Part shown: positions 36,769 through 46,088 of the stretch, piece after piece | Layout of the letters: each line of letters opens with the position of its first letter | How positions within the stretch are numbered: position 1 is the stretch's first letter | From: Mariniflexile maritimum | Lineage (GTDB): Bacteria; Bacteroidota; Bacteroidia; Flavobacteriales; Flavobacteriaceae | Length of the DNA: 64,000 nucleotides | Reading direction: 5' to 3' | Assembly: GCF_009746565.1 (NCBI RefSeq) | Contig: NZ_WRPN01000014.1 | Coordinates: forward strand, 1 to 64,000 | Program-made: the position numbers and the translations under genes | The notes under the pieces: model-generated | What the model saw: only the letters and a program-made list of their open reading frames with translations | What the model was told of the DNA's origin: nothing | Databases searched by the model: none

Positions 36769-37383
36769 TTAAATCAGTTTAAAATCCAACAACAATTCAC
36801 CTTCAATGGAAGCTTGTATATGATCGCCTTTTACATTTAAACCGGCTCCTAAGGCAGGCGTTCCCGTAAAAATAAGATCGCCCGGTTCCAAGGTCATGTA
36901 GGTAGAAACAAAGGCAATAATTTCACTAAAATCATAAATCATAAACGCCGTATTGCCCACTTGCTTTTGTTCGCCGTTAATCAGCAAATCAAAATTGATA
37001 TTGTTTAAATCGGAAAAATCGGTAACCGGCTTAAAGTCGGAAACAGGCGAAGCGCCATCAAAACCTTTTGCCAATGCCCATGGGCCTTTATTGGCTCTAC
37101 TGGCGGCAAGCACATCTTTGGCGGTATAGTCGATGCCCACGGCAATCTCAGAGATGTATGAAGTGGCATCAGCAAGAGCAATGTTTTTTCCTTGTTTGCC
37201 AATTTTTGCAACCAGCTCCACTTCATAGGCCAGTTCTTTTGTGATTGAAGGAAAAACAACATCTTTATTGTTGGTAACCAAGGTGCTTTCTGCTTTTAAA
37301 AATATGGTTTGTTCGCCCGTTTTAAGAGTTTTTACTTCAGCTTTATCGCTAACGTAGTTTTTACCGATACCAATAATTTTCAT
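36769..37383 (-). CDS. Fumarylacetoacetate hydrolase family protein (FAHD1-like)
   Basis: 204 residues, the short FAH form. The metal ligands are seen in YEVELVAKIGK (about residues 53-63, two Glu) and VGIDYTAKDV (about 82-91, Asp). GPWALAKGFDGASPVSDF and EPGDLIFTGTPALGAG are family-wide. FAHD1-like enzymes cleave acylpyruvates or decarboxylate oxaloacetate; the specific reaction is uncertain. It is preceded by a divergent alcohol dehydrogenase gene. Confidence 0.92.
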   Translation of the reverse strand: MKIIGIGKNYVSDKAEVKTLKTGEQTIFLKAESTLVTNNKDVVFPSITKELAYEVELVAKIGKQGKNIALADATSYISEIAVGIDYTAKDVLAASRANKGPWALAKGFDGASPVSDFKPVTDFSDLNNINFDLLINGEQKQVGNTAFMIYDFSEIIAFVSTYMTLEPGDLIFTGTPALGAGLNVKGDHIQASIEGELLLDFKLI

Positions 37384-37514
37384 AATGTGTGAAATGTTTA
37401 AAATTAAGTTGTAAATTTAGGAAATAAGCCTCGAAATATTAAGCTAAATTTAACTTCTTATTCATAAATTTTTGTGAAGTTTTGAGTATATTGATAAAAT
37501 TAAATTAGAAGATT

Positions 37515-38522
37515 ATGAAAAAAATAAACGCATACGCTGCCAGGGAAGCGGGAGCTACATTAGAAAAATTTCAATACGAACTACCCACCCTAGGCGACGA
37601 AGAAGTTGATATAAAAGTGCTGTATTGTGGGATTTGCCATTCCGATTTAAGCATGATCCATAACGATTGGGGCATGACCCAATACCCGTTGGTGCCCGGA
37701 CATGAAATTGTGGGCGAAGTAACCGCTTTTGGCAATGCCGTAAAAGGCTTGAAAATAGGCGATAAAGTTGGTATGGGCTGGAACTCGGCTTCTTGCATGC
37801 ACTGTAACCAATGTTTGGATGGAAAGCAACACTTGTGCTCTAGTTCTGAAGCTACCATTGTGGGTCGCCATGGCGGTTTTGCCGATGCGGTTAGAGGCCA
37901 TTGGTCGTGGGTTATCCCCCTACCAAAAAACTTAAACATGGCTAAAGCAGGCCCCTTATTTTGTGGCGGCATTACCGTATTTAACCCCATAGTGCTTTCG
38001 GGCGTGCAACCTACTGATAAAGTGGGCGTTATAGGTGTTGGCGGTTTAGGGCACATGGCCATTAAATTTTTAAGGGCATGGGGCTGCGAAGTAACGGCAT
38101 TCAGTTCTAACCCAAACAAAAAGGAAGAAATTTTGCAAATGGGAGCGCACCATGTGGTAAATTCCACAAAACCAGACGATTTACAAAGTATTGCTGGTAC
38201 TTTAGATTTTATTTTGAACACCACCAATGTGACCTTAAACTGGAATGCCTATTTGGGCACTTTGGCGCCACAGGGCAAATTGCATACCGTTGGTGCCGTT
38301 TTGGAGCCCATGGCCATACCTGCGTTTAGTTTGATTATGGGTGAAAAATCGGTTGGCGGAAGCCCCATTGGAAGTATTGCATTAACCAAAAAAATGTTGG
38401 AATTTTGTGTACGGCACAACATTTATCCAACGGTGGAAGAATTCAAGATGGAAGATGTGAACAACGCACTAAAACACCTTGAAGATGGAAAAGCACGGTT
38501 TAGGGTGGTACTTAAAGCATGA
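37515..38522 (+). CDS. Zinc-dependent NAD(P)H alcohol/aldehyde dehydrogenase (YahK / CAD-like)
   Basis: 335 residues. Catalytic zinc: C in CGICHSDLSM (about residue 38) and H in PGHEIVG (about 62). The structural zinc Cys cluster CMHCNQCLDGKQHLC (about residues 96-110) is complete. The Rossmann motif GVGGLGHMAIKFLRAWG is at about 177-193, and the SSNPNKKEE loop fits NADP preference of the YahK/CAD-like MDR group. It reduces aldehydes to alcohols in the cytosol. Followed on the same strand by the 34-residue gene. Confidence 0.94.
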   Translation: MKKINAYAAREAGATLEKFQYELPTLGDEEVDIKVLYCGICHSDLSMIHNDWGMTQYPLVPGHEIVGEVTAFGNAVKGLKIGDKVGMGWNSASCMHCNQCLDGKQHLCSSSEATIVGRHGGFADAVRGHWSWVIPLPKNLNMAKAGPLFCGGITVFNPIVLSGVQPTDKVGVIGVGGLGHMAIKFLRAWGCEVTAFSSNPNKKEEILQMGAHHVVNSTKPDDLQSIAGTLDFILNTTNVTLNWNAYLGTLAPQGKLHTVGAVLEPMAIPAFSLIMGEKSVGGSPIGSIALTKKMLEFCVRHNIYPTVEEFKMEDVNNALKHLEDGKARFRVVLKA

Positions 38523-38552
38523 GATTGTTTAACTTAATATATTATTTTTATC

Positions 38553-38657
38553 ATGGCAAAATCACTAGATGCAAAGAAAAATGTAAAAAAAGAGCCGCTT
38601 TTAACGCCTAAAGAAAAAAAAGCAGCCAAACTCGCAAAAAAAGCAAAACGCGATTAA
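38553..38657 (+). CDS. Small Lys-rich conserved protein (34 residues)
   Basis: A 34-residue frame starting with ATG at 38553: MAKSLDAKKNVKKEPLLTPK followed by EKKAAKLAKKAKRD. About 40% Lys, strongly basic, probably helical in the second half, and it ends 30 bp before a clear terminator. I recall similar tiny proteins (KKxVKKEPxKTxKEKKAxK) in many flavobacteria, which argues that it is real rather than chance. No function known; nucleic-acid binding would fit the charge. It starts 31 bp after the dehydrogenase stop. Confidence 0.7.
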   Translation: MAKSLDAKKNVKKEPLLTPKEKKAAKLAKKAKRD

Positions 38658-38687
38658 ATGCTAAAAAAAGCATTATAAAACTTTAAT

Positions 38688-38717
38688 AACCACTTTTATT
38701 AAGGTGGTTTTTTTTTT
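38688..38717 (+). terminator. Terminator after the small Lys-rich gene
   Basis: AACCAC (38688-38693) and GTGGTT (38704-38709) form a 6-bp stem, followed by a run of T to about 38717. The 3' arm overlaps a second possible stem formed with AAAACCACCTT at about 38720-38730, which gives two mutually exclusive hairpins. Confidence 0.75.
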
Positions 38718-38730
38718 GAAAAACCACCTT

Positions 38731-38775
38731 GAAGCTATTTTATAAAATCCAAGTTTTTAGTTCTTAAATAGCTTC
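38731..38775. repeat. Inverted repeat upstream of the ABC transporter gene
   Basis: GAAGCTATTT (38731-38740) and AAATAGCTTC (38766-38775) are a perfect 10-bp inverted repeat with a 25-bp loop, about 95 bp before the ABC transporter start. It may be a regulatory hairpin or an operator; function unproven. Confidence 0.5.
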
Positions 38776-38871
38776 AACCAAATAACCAATAAAAAATAAC
38801 TATCAACCAAGTGCCAGAAACCAAATTAAGAATAGTTATTTTTACACCGTCTTTCTATTGAAAACCAAAGT

Positions 38872-40638
38872 ATGCAACACCTAAAAGCAACTTCAAAAAA
38901 CCCAGATAAATCAAAAGTCACCATGGCGCAAGCCTTCAAAACCATAATTTGGCCACGGCGAAATTTGGTTTTTATTGGTTTGGGCTTGATAGTTATAAAA
39001 AGTGTATCCGGACTGATATTGCCATGGCAAAGTAAGGTTTTGCTTGACGAAGTAATTCCAAACAAAGATTACAGCCAACTTTACATACTCATTGCCATTG
39101 TTTTAGCCGCAATTTTGGTGCAGGCGGTCTCGTCGTTTTTGTTAACTCGCATTTTAAGCGTTCAAGCTCAATATTTAATTAGCGAATTGCGCGCACAGGT
39201 TCAAAAAAAGGTCTTGTCGTTGCCCATCAGTTTTTTCGACAACACCAAATCTGGTGCCTTGGTATCGCGCATCATGAACGATGTTGAAGGCGTGAGAAAC
39301 CTTATTGGCACAGGTTTGGTACAGTTGGTAGGCGGCAGTTTTACGGCCATAGTATCGCTGGTCATTTTAATAAAAATAAATCCGTGGATGACCCTTTTTG
39401 TGTTTGTGCCGCTCTCCATATTTGGATACATCGCTTTAAGGGCGTTTAAATACATTCGACCCATTTTTAGAACACGAGGTAAAATAAATGCCGAAGTAAC
39501 GGGCAGGTTAACCGAAACTTTAGCGGGCGTTCGGGTAGTAAAAGCCTTCAATGCCGAACAACAGGAGCAGGTTGTGTTTGAAAAAGGCGTTGATAAACTC
39601 TATCAAAACGTAAAAAAAAGTTTAACAGCAACGGCGTTTATGACGAGTGCCTCCACATTTTTAATCGGGGTTGCCACAACCGGTATCATGGGCATTGGTG
39701 GGTACTATATGATTAAGGGCGAAATGACCACGGGCGATTTTTTGTTCTTCACCCTCATCCTCGGTTTTATGATTGCACCCATTGTACAAATGAGCAATAT
39801 TGGCAGCCAACTTACCGAAGCTTTGGCGGGATTGGATAGAACCGAAGAGCTTATGAATATGACTGCGGAAGAAGACAACCAGCAACGAACCATTGCATTG
39901 AAAGAACTGGAAGGTTCCATTGAATTTTCCGATGTATCGTTTTCCTATGAAGCCGGCAAAGAGGTTTTGCACAACATCAATTTTACAGCACCAGCAGGAA
40001 CGGTAACAGCGTTGGTGGGTAGTTCAGGTTCGGGAAAATCAACCATAGCAGGTTTATCGGCTAGCTTTTTAACACCAAAATCTGGAAAAGTAACCATCGA
40101 TAACCAGGATTTATCAAAAGTAAAACTAAGCACTTACCGCCAATATTTAGGCGTTGTTTTACAGGACGAGTTTTTATTTGAAGGCACTATTCGCGAAAAC
40201 ATCCTGTTTCCCAGGCCAAACGCTACCGAAACCGAATTGCAAAACGCTGTAAAAGCTGCCTATGTAAACGAATTTACCGAGCGGTTCGATGATGGTTTGG
40301 ATACGCTAATAGGCGAACGCGGTGTGAAACTATCGGGCGGACAGCGGCAACGTTTAGCCATTGCACGGGCTATTTTGGCAAATCCGAAAATTATTATCTT
40401 GGATGAGGCGACTTCAAGTTTAGATACCGAAAGTGAAGCATTAATTCAAAAAAGTTTGTCTGAACTAATAAAAAACAGAACCACCATTGTTATAGCGCAC
40501 CGCTTGAGCACCATTAAAAAAGCAGACCAAATTTTGGTTATAGAAGCTGGCAACATTGTAGAACGGGGCAACCATGAGCAATTGATTGCTTTACAAGGAA
40601 GGTATCACGATTTATATACCTATCAAGCAAAAATTTAA
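38872..40638 (+). CDS. ABC exporter, fused permease and ATPase
   Basis: 588 residues, half-transporter layout. Six TM segments occupy about residues 20-325, followed by the nucleotide-binding domain with Walker A GSSGSGKSTIAG (about 383-394), signature LSGGQRQRLAIARAIL (about 487-502), Walker B IIILDEATSSLD (about 507-518) and switch His in IAHRLST (about 542-548). The type is MsbA / multidrug-lipid exporter, forming a homodimer. The substrate cannot be read from sequence. It is followed by a bidirectional terminator. Confidence 0.95.
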   Translation: MQHLKATSKNPDKSKVTMAQAFKTIIWPRRNLVFIGLGLIVIKSVSGLILPWQSKVLLDEVIPNKDYSQLYILIAIVLAAILVQAVSSFLLTRILSVQAQYLISELRAQVQKKVLSLPISFFDNTKSGALVSRIMNDVEGVRNLIGTGLVQLVGGSFTAIVSLVILIKINPWMTLFVFVPLSIFGYIALRAFKYIRPIFRTRGKINAEVTGRLTETLAGVRVVKAFNAEQQEQVVFEKGVDKLYQNVKKSLTATAFMTSASTFLIGVATTGIMGIGGYYMIKGEMTTGDFLFFTLILGFMIAPIVQMSNIGSQLTEALAGLDRTEELMNMTAEEDNQQRTIALKELEGSIEFSDVSFSYEAGKEVLHNINFTAPAGTVTALVGSSGSGKSTIAGLSASFLTPKSGKVTIDNQDLSKVKLSTYRQYLGVVLQDEFLFEGTIRENILFPRPNATETELQNAVKAAYVNEFTERFDDGLDTLIGERGVKLSGGQRQRLAIARAILANPKIIILDEATSSLDTESEALIQKSLSELIKNRTTIVIAHRLSTIKKADQILVIEAGNIVERGNHEQLIALQGRYHDLYTYQAKI

Positions 40639-40640
40639 AA

Positions 40641-40694
40641 ATAGATTGAACTCGCTATTTTTTTAAAATAAAAAGCAAAGCGAGTTCAATCTAT
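40641..40694. terminator. Bidirectional terminator between ABC exporter and acs
   Basis: ATAGATTGAACTCGCT (40641-40656) and AGCGAGTTCAATCTAT (40679-40694) make a perfect 16-bp stem around a 22-nt AT-rich loop, sitting between convergent genes and suited to either direction. Confidence 0.8.
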
Positions 40695-40732
40695 AATTAA
40701 CAAGCATCAACCATAAGGCAATAAATCAACCC

Positions 40733-42640
40733 CTACAATGCATTGTCCATAATATCCTGCACCACCTCGGGATTCAACAAGGTACTGGTATCGCCCAAAT
40801 TACTGGTGTCCTTACAGGCTATTTTTCGTAAAATACGGCGCATTATTTTTCCGGAGCGTGTTTTTGGCAAACCTTGAGTAAATTGTATTTTATCAAGTTT
40901 TGCTATCGGCCCAATGTGCTCGGATATGATCTGGTTAATTTCGTTACGCAAATTATCATGAACACGCGTTTCACCAAAATCTTTTAAAATAACAAATCCG
41001 TACAAGGCGTTGCCCTTCACATCGTGCGGGAAGCCTACTATGGCACTTTCTGCCACTGCTGGATGTTCGTTAATGGCATCTTCAATAGGGGCGGTTCCTA
41101 AATTATGGCCGGAAACGATAATAACATCATCCACACGGCCTGTAATTCGGTAATAACCAACCTCATCGCGCAAGGCACCATCGCCCGTAAAATATTTATT
41201 TTCAAACGTTGAAAAATAGGTTTCCTTGTAACGCTGGTGGTTACCCCAAATGGTACGTGCTATACTTGGCCATGGGAATTTGATGCACAAACGCCCTTCT
41301 ACCTGATTTCCTTTCAACTCGTCCCCTACTTCATCCATCAAGGCAGGCTGGATACCAATAAACGGCAAGGTGGCATAGGTAGGTTTTGTGGGCGTTACAA
41401 ATGGAATGGGCGAAATCATGATACCGCCCGTTTCGGTTTGCCACCAGGTATCGATAATGGGGCTTTTCTTTTTCCCTATGTTATCGTTGTACCAATGCCA
41501 TGCTTCCTCATTAATGGGTTCGCCTACCGAGCCTAAAACTTTTATGGAGCTTAAATCGTATTTTTCGATTAATTCGGTGCCCTGTTTTGCCAAGGCTCGA
41601 ATGGCAGTTGGTGCTGTGTAAAATTGGGTTACTTTGTGTTTTTCAATAATTTGCCAAAAACGCCCGAAATCCGGATGGTGCGGTACGCCTTCAAACATAA
41701 TGGTAGTGGCACCGTTTGCCAAAGGGCCATATATAATGTAACTATGCCCGGTAATCCAACCAATATCGGCGGTACACCAGTACACGTCGGTTTCTTTATA
41801 TTGAAAAGCATTTTTAAAGGAATAGGCTGTATAAACCATGTAACCTGCCGTGGTATGCACCATGCCTTTTGGCATGCCCGTAGAACCCGAAGTGTATAAA
41901 ATGAATAGTGGGTCTTCAGCATCCATAACTTCTGCTTTACAAACGGGCGAAGCTTCATCTAAAAGGGGTTGCAACCATTTATCGCGACCTGCTTTCATGT
42001 TGATTTTTGAATGGGTTCGTTTTGCAACTAAAACACTTTTAACCCCCGGACATTTTTCCAAAGCCTCGTCTATGATGCCTTTTAAATCGATGGATTTTGC
42101 GCCACGAAAGGAGCCATCAGAAGTAATTACCATTTTACAGTCGCTATCGTTAATTCTGGTTGCTACCGCTGTTGCGGAAAAACCAGCAAATACGACCGAA
42201 TGGATGGCGCCAATGCGGGCACAGGCCAAAATAGAAATGGCCAATTCGGGAATCATGGGTACATAAATGCACACGCGATCGCCTTTTTTGATGCCTTCAT
42301 TTTTAAGTACGTTTGCAAACCTGTTAACACGCTCGTGTAATTGGTTATAGGTGATGTGTTCGGCAGGTTCGTCGGGATTGTTGGGTTCGAACAAAATAGC
42401 GGTTTTGTCGCCACGGGTTACCAGATGCCTGTCGATGCAGTTTTCGGTAATGTTAAGTTTGGCCCCTTCAAACCATTTAATATCGGGTTTTGTAAAATCC
42501 CAGCTTAACACTTTATCCCATTTTTTGCGCCACATAAAATGTTCTTCGGCTACTTCTTCCCAAAAATTTTCTGGTTCGCGTATCGATTTTCTGTAAACTT
42601 GATAGTATTCCTCTAAATGTTTTATATGATAATTGCTCAT
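40733..42640 (-). CDS. acs: Acetyl-CoA synthetase
   Basis: About 635 residues from the preferred Met at 42640 (MSNYHIKHLEEYYQVYRKSI); the Met at 42715 overlaps the upstream gene and adds 25 residues with no family match. Signature motifs: YTSGSTGMPKG (about 248-258), the AMP-binding TGEP-type TWWQTETGG (about 398-406), and the acetyl-regulated Lys in PKTRSGKIMRR (about 590-600). It activates acetate to acetyl-CoA with ATP. It follows the symporter gene closely and is part of the acetate-uptake unit DUF4212 / symporter / acs. Confidence 0.97.
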   Translation of the reverse strand: MSNYHIKHLEEYYQVYRKSIREPENFWEEVAEEHFMWRKKWDKVLSWDFTKPDIKWFEGAKLNITENCIDRHLVTRGDKTAILFEPNNPDEPAEHITYNQLHERVNRFANVLKNEGIKKGDRVCIYVPMIPELAISILACARIGAIHSVVFAGFSATAVATRINDSDCKMVITSDGSFRGAKSIDLKGIIDEALEKCPGVKSVLVAKRTHSKINMKAGRDKWLQPLLDEASPVCKAEVMDAEDPLFILYTSGSTGMPKGMVHTTAGYMVYTAYSFKNAFQYKETDVYWCTADIGWITGHSYIIYGPLANGATTIMFEGVPHHPDFGRFWQIIEKHKVTQFYTAPTAIRALAKQGTELIEKYDLSSIKVLGSVGEPINEEAWHWYNDNIGKKKSPIIDTWWQTETGGIMISPIPFVTPTKPTYATLPFIGIQPALMDEVGDELKGNQVEGRLCIKFPWPSIARTIWGNHQRYKETYFSTFENKYFTGDGALRDEVGYYRITGRVDDVIIVSGHNLGTAPIEDAINEHPAVAESAIVGFPHDVKGNALYGFVILKDFGETRVHDNLRNEINQIISEHIGPIAKLDKIQFTQGLPKTRSGKIMRRILRKIACKDTSNLGDTSTLLNPEVVQDIMDNAL

Positions 42641-42711
42641 TATTGTATGTTGTTTATTTGTGAGTCGTTTAGGTGTTAAATTGTTAATCAAAAATCGTAA
42701 ATCGTAATTAT

Positions 42712-44448
42712 TCAATGGTCGGAAGCTTCTCCTGCCCCACTTGGAATACGAATAAGTTCTACAATATCTTGAACCTCTTGGGGCGGTTGGGGCGTAAATT
42801 TCATAATAACTATGGAAACCAAAAAGTTAAGAAGCATGGCAATGGTGCCAAAACCTTCGGGCGAAATGCCAAACCACCACTCGTTTTTATCTGGAACGGC
42901 ATCATCAAACCATCCTAACTTAAATTTAACCATGTACAATAACATGGCGATAATTCCAACCACCATGCCTGCAATGGCGCCTTCTTTATTCATTCGCTTA
43001 TAAAAAATGCCCAAGATGATGGCCGGGAAAAAGGATGCCGCAGCCAACCCAAAAGCCAATGCCACTACGGCGGCGACAAACCCTGGTGGATTGATGCCAA
43101 AATAGCCCGCTACACAAACTGCAGCCACCGCCGATAAACGCGCAGCAATTAGCTCGCCTTTTTCGGATATTTTAGGGTTGATGATTTTTTTTATTAAATC
43201 GTGCGATACCGAGGATGAGATGACCAATAAGAGTCCCGCAGCGGTTGATAAAGCCGCGGCTAACCCACCGGCTGCCACCAAGGCAATAACCCAATCGGGC
43301 AATTTTGCAATTTCTGGGTTTGCCAATACCATAATGTCGTTGTCAACCACCAATTCGTTTTGGTCTTTGTTGGCAACGTATTGGATTCGACCGTCGTTGT
43401 TTTTATCAGTAAAGGTTATCAAGCCTGTTTTTTCCCATTTCTTGAACCATTCCGGAACGTTTGCATATTCTTTATTTGAAACCGTTTCAATTAAATTGGT
43501 TCTTGCAAAAACGGCAACCGCCGGTGCTGTGGTATATAAAATAACGATTAACAACAAGGCTAATCCGGCAGATTTTCGCGCATCTTTAACACGCTTCACC
43601 GTAAAAAACCGAACAATGACATGGGGTAACCCTGCCGTACCTACCATTAAAGCCAGTGTAATGGCAAACACATCCATCATCGATTTTGAGCCTTCGGTGT
43701 ATTCGGCAAAACCAAGCTCAGTGCTTAAACCATCCAATTTGTCCAATAAATAGGTTCCAGAACCATCGGCCAACTGACTTCCAAAGCCCAGTTGCGGAAT
43801 GGGATTTCCCGTCATTTGAATAGAAATAAAAATAGCCGGTACCATAAAGGCAAAAATCAACACACAATATTGCGCTACTTGCGTATAGGTAATGCCTTTC
43901 ATACCGCCCAAAACGGCATAAAACAATACGATGAGCATACCTATAATAACACCTGTATTGATATCGACCTCCAAGAAACGGGAAAAAACAATGCCCACGC
44001 CACGCATTTGACCTGCCACATAGGTAAATGATATTAATAGCGCACAAAAAATGGCAACGAGTCGCGCTGTTTTTGAATAATAGCGATCGCCAATAAAATC
44101 GGGTACGGTAAACTTCCCGAACTTGCGCAAATACGGTGCCAGCAACAAGGCCAAGAGCACGTAACCTCCGGTCCAGCCCATTAGATAGACGGCGCCATCA
44201 TACCCAGCGAACGATATTATACCCGCCATAGATATAAAGGAAGCGGCACTCATCCAATCGGCTGCTGTTGCCATACCATTTGCCAATGGCGAAACGCCAC
44301 CACCTGCAACATAAAATTCCTTGGTGGAACTTGCCCGCGTCCAGATTGCGATTCCTATATACAAAGCAAAAGTGGCACCAACCAAAATGTAGGTCCAATT
44401 TTGAACGCCTAGGGCACTCACAAAAAACAGACTATTCATCATACCCAT
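42712..44448 (-). CDS. Sodium/solute symporter, acetate type (ActP-like)
   Basis: 578 residues with about 13 TM segments of the SSS family. The YVAGGGVSPLANGMATAADWMSAASFI segment (about residues 46-72) is typical of ActP-like and DUF4212-partner symporters. It carries a monocarboxylate with Na+ across the inner membrane. It starts within the last 17 bp of the DUF4212 gene, so the two are translationally coupled, and acs follows, supporting acetate as the substrate. Confidence 0.94.
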   Translation of the reverse strand: MGMMNSLFFVSALGVQNWTYILVGATFALYIGIAIWTRASSTKEFYVAGGGVSPLANGMATAADWMSAASFISMAGIISFAGYDGAVYLMGWTGGYVLLALLLAPYLRKFGKFTVPDFIGDRYYSKTARLVAIFCALLISFTYVAGQMRGVGIVFSRFLEVDINTGVIIGMLIVLFYAVLGGMKGITYTQVAQYCVLIFAFMVPAIFISIQMTGNPIPQLGFGSQLADGSGTYLLDKLDGLSTELGFAEYTEGSKSMMDVFAITLALMVGTAGLPHVIVRFFTVKRVKDARKSAGLALLLIVILYTTAPAVAVFARTNLIETVSNKEYANVPEWFKKWEKTGLITFTDKNNDGRIQYVANKDQNELVVDNDIMVLANPEIAKLPDWVIALVAAGGLAAALSTAAGLLLVISSSVSHDLIKKIINPKISEKGELIAARLSAVAAVCVAGYFGINPPGFVAAVVALAFGLAAASFFPAIILGIFYKRMNKEGAIAGMVVGIIAMLLYMVKFKLGWFDDAVPDKNEWWFGISPEGFGTIAMLLNFLVSIVIMKFTPQPPQEVQDIVELIRIPSGAGEASDH

Positions 44449-44686
44449 ATTTTTTATCGAGCTTATTCATAAGGCGAACATATACAAAAATAAGTACCAC
44501 AAACACATACATGGCACCTTGTTGTGCAAACCAAAAGCCTAATTTAAAGCCTCCTACTTTTATTCCGTTAAGGGTGTCCTTAAATAAAATTCCTGCGCCG
44601 TATGACACCAGAAACCATATAAACAACAGTATGAGCACATACTTGATGTTTTCTTTCCAATAGGCCTTTGCATTGTTTTTTGTCAT
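44432..44686 (-). CDS. DUF4212 small subunit of the acetate symporter
   Basis: 84 residues with two TM segments. ENIKYVLILLFIWFLVSYGAG and GFKLGFWFAQQGAMYVFVVLI match the DUF4212 (putative solute/sodium symporter small subunit) family. It overlaps the 5' end of the symporter gene by 17 bp. The pair probably forms a two-component transporter. First gene of the minus-strand unit that ends with acs. Confidence 0.93.
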   Translation of the reverse strand: MTKNNAKAYWKENIKYVLILLFIWFLVSYGAGILFKDTLNGIKVGGFKLGFWFAQQGAMYVFVVLIFVYVRLMNKLDKKYGYDE

Positions 44687-44866
44687 TTTAAATTTAGTTT
44701 AGTGGTTGGTTGGTTTTTATTTATTTGGAATTGTAACGGATGTGAATTTCCAAAAAAATGTTTAATATATCAACAATTTGTTTATTATTATTGCTAAATA
44801 TATCATTTTCGTACTATTTAGTTTAAATTTTTTAGAAGTATATTTACCGCATTAAATTTAGTTGTA

Positions 44867-45967
44867 TTGCAAACTACTCGTTTATATTTTATTGATGCCG
44901 TAAGAGCCTTTGCTATTTTAATGATGCTGCAAGGGCACTTTATTGATACGCTTATAGACCCAATTTATAGGAATACCGATTATATTGCCTATAACGTATG
45001 GTCGTATTTTCGAGGCATAACGGCACCTACTTTCTTTACAATATCGGGTTTGGTTTTTACTTATTTGTTATTGCGTGCCAATGCCAAAGGCGAAGCCAGG
45101 AAACGTATTAAAAAAGGTATTTCCAGAGGATTGTTGCTTATTTTTATTGGTTATAGCTTGCGTGTTAATTTAGTAAGCTGGTTTACAGGGTATTTTAGTC
45201 CGTATTTTTTGGTTATAGATGTGTTGCAATGCATTGGCCTATCGCTTATTTTATTGGTGGGGCTGTATATGCTGTTTAAAAACCACAGTTATATTTTTTC
45301 TGTTGTACTATTTGTTATTGGTTGTGCCTGTTTTTTATCTGAGCCTTTATATAGAAATTTAGAGATAACCAATGTGCCACTTGTGTTGGCAAATTATATG
45401 ACCAAAATGAACGGTTCTGTATTTACCATTTTACCGTGGTTTGGCTATTCGGCATTTGGGGCCTTTTTATCAACGGTATTTTTTAGGCATGCGCACCGTA
45501 GCCGTTTTAAACTGTTCACCATTATTACGTTTTTTGTGGTTGGGATTTTCCTTATTTTTTATTCAACCGATTTCCTTTTTTGGCTTCACCGAGTTACAAA
45601 TATAGAATTGCTGTACAGAAGCGCCGATTTTAACTATTTATTTATTAGGATGGGCAACGTACTGGTGCTATTTGGTATGTTTTATACCTTCGAACGCTAT
45701 TTAAAACAATCCATAATCTCAAGAATTGGCGAAAAAACGCTTTCCATGTACGTCATCCATTTTATCATTCTCTTTGGAAGTTTTACCGGCTACGGCTTAA
45801 AGCAATTCTACAACCAATCGTTAAACCCTACCGAATGTGTAGTGGGCGCCTTACTGTTTATTTTGGTGGTTTGCCTCATTTCCTTCCATTACGCCAAAAC
45901 CAATACGTTTTTATACAGTATGGCAAGAAAGCTTACCAAACCTTTCAAAAAGCAAAAAATTCGGTAA
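44867..45967 (+). CDS. Multi-pass acyltransferase (DUF1624 / heparan-alpha-glucosaminide N-acetyltransferase-like)
   Basis: 366 residues with about ten TM segments. RLYFIDAVRAFAILMMLQGHFIDTL near the N-terminus and RGITAPTFFTISGLVFTYLLLRA (about 47-69) match the DUF1624 / HGSNAT-like group, with His and Arg of the catalytic loop. It would transfer an acetyl or other acyl group across the membrane onto a sugar or lipid. The start is TTG at 44867; no ATG or GTG lies in frame before the catalytic start, so TTG is needed or translation begins at an unseen codon. It diverges from the DUF4212 operon. Confidence 0.85.
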   Translation: MQTTRLYFIDAVRAFAILMMLQGHFIDTLIDPIYRNTDYIAYNVWSYFRGITAPTFFTISGLVFTYLLLRANAKGEARKRIKKGISRGLLLIFIGYSLRVNLVSWFTGYFSPYFLVIDVLQCIGLSLILLVGLYMLFKNHSYIFSVVLFVIGCACFLSEPLYRNLEITNVPLVLANYMTKMNGSVFTILPWFGYSAFGAFLSTVFFRHAHRSRFKLFTIITFFVVGIFLIFYSTDFLFWLHRVTNIELLYRSADFNYLFIRMGNVLVLFGMFYTFERYLKQSIISRIGEKTLSMYVIHFIILFGSFTGYGLKQFYNQSLNPTECVVGALLFILVVCLISFHYAKTNTFLYSMARKLTKPFKKQKIR

Positions 45968-46088
45968 CGGCATTTTTTCTGGGCCTGTTTTCAACCCGTG
46001 TTCTTTTTTAGCGATTATCTAGCAAATAATGTACCTTTGGTACTATATAACTTGAATGGCCGCGGTTTATTCATTTTTATATATTAAA

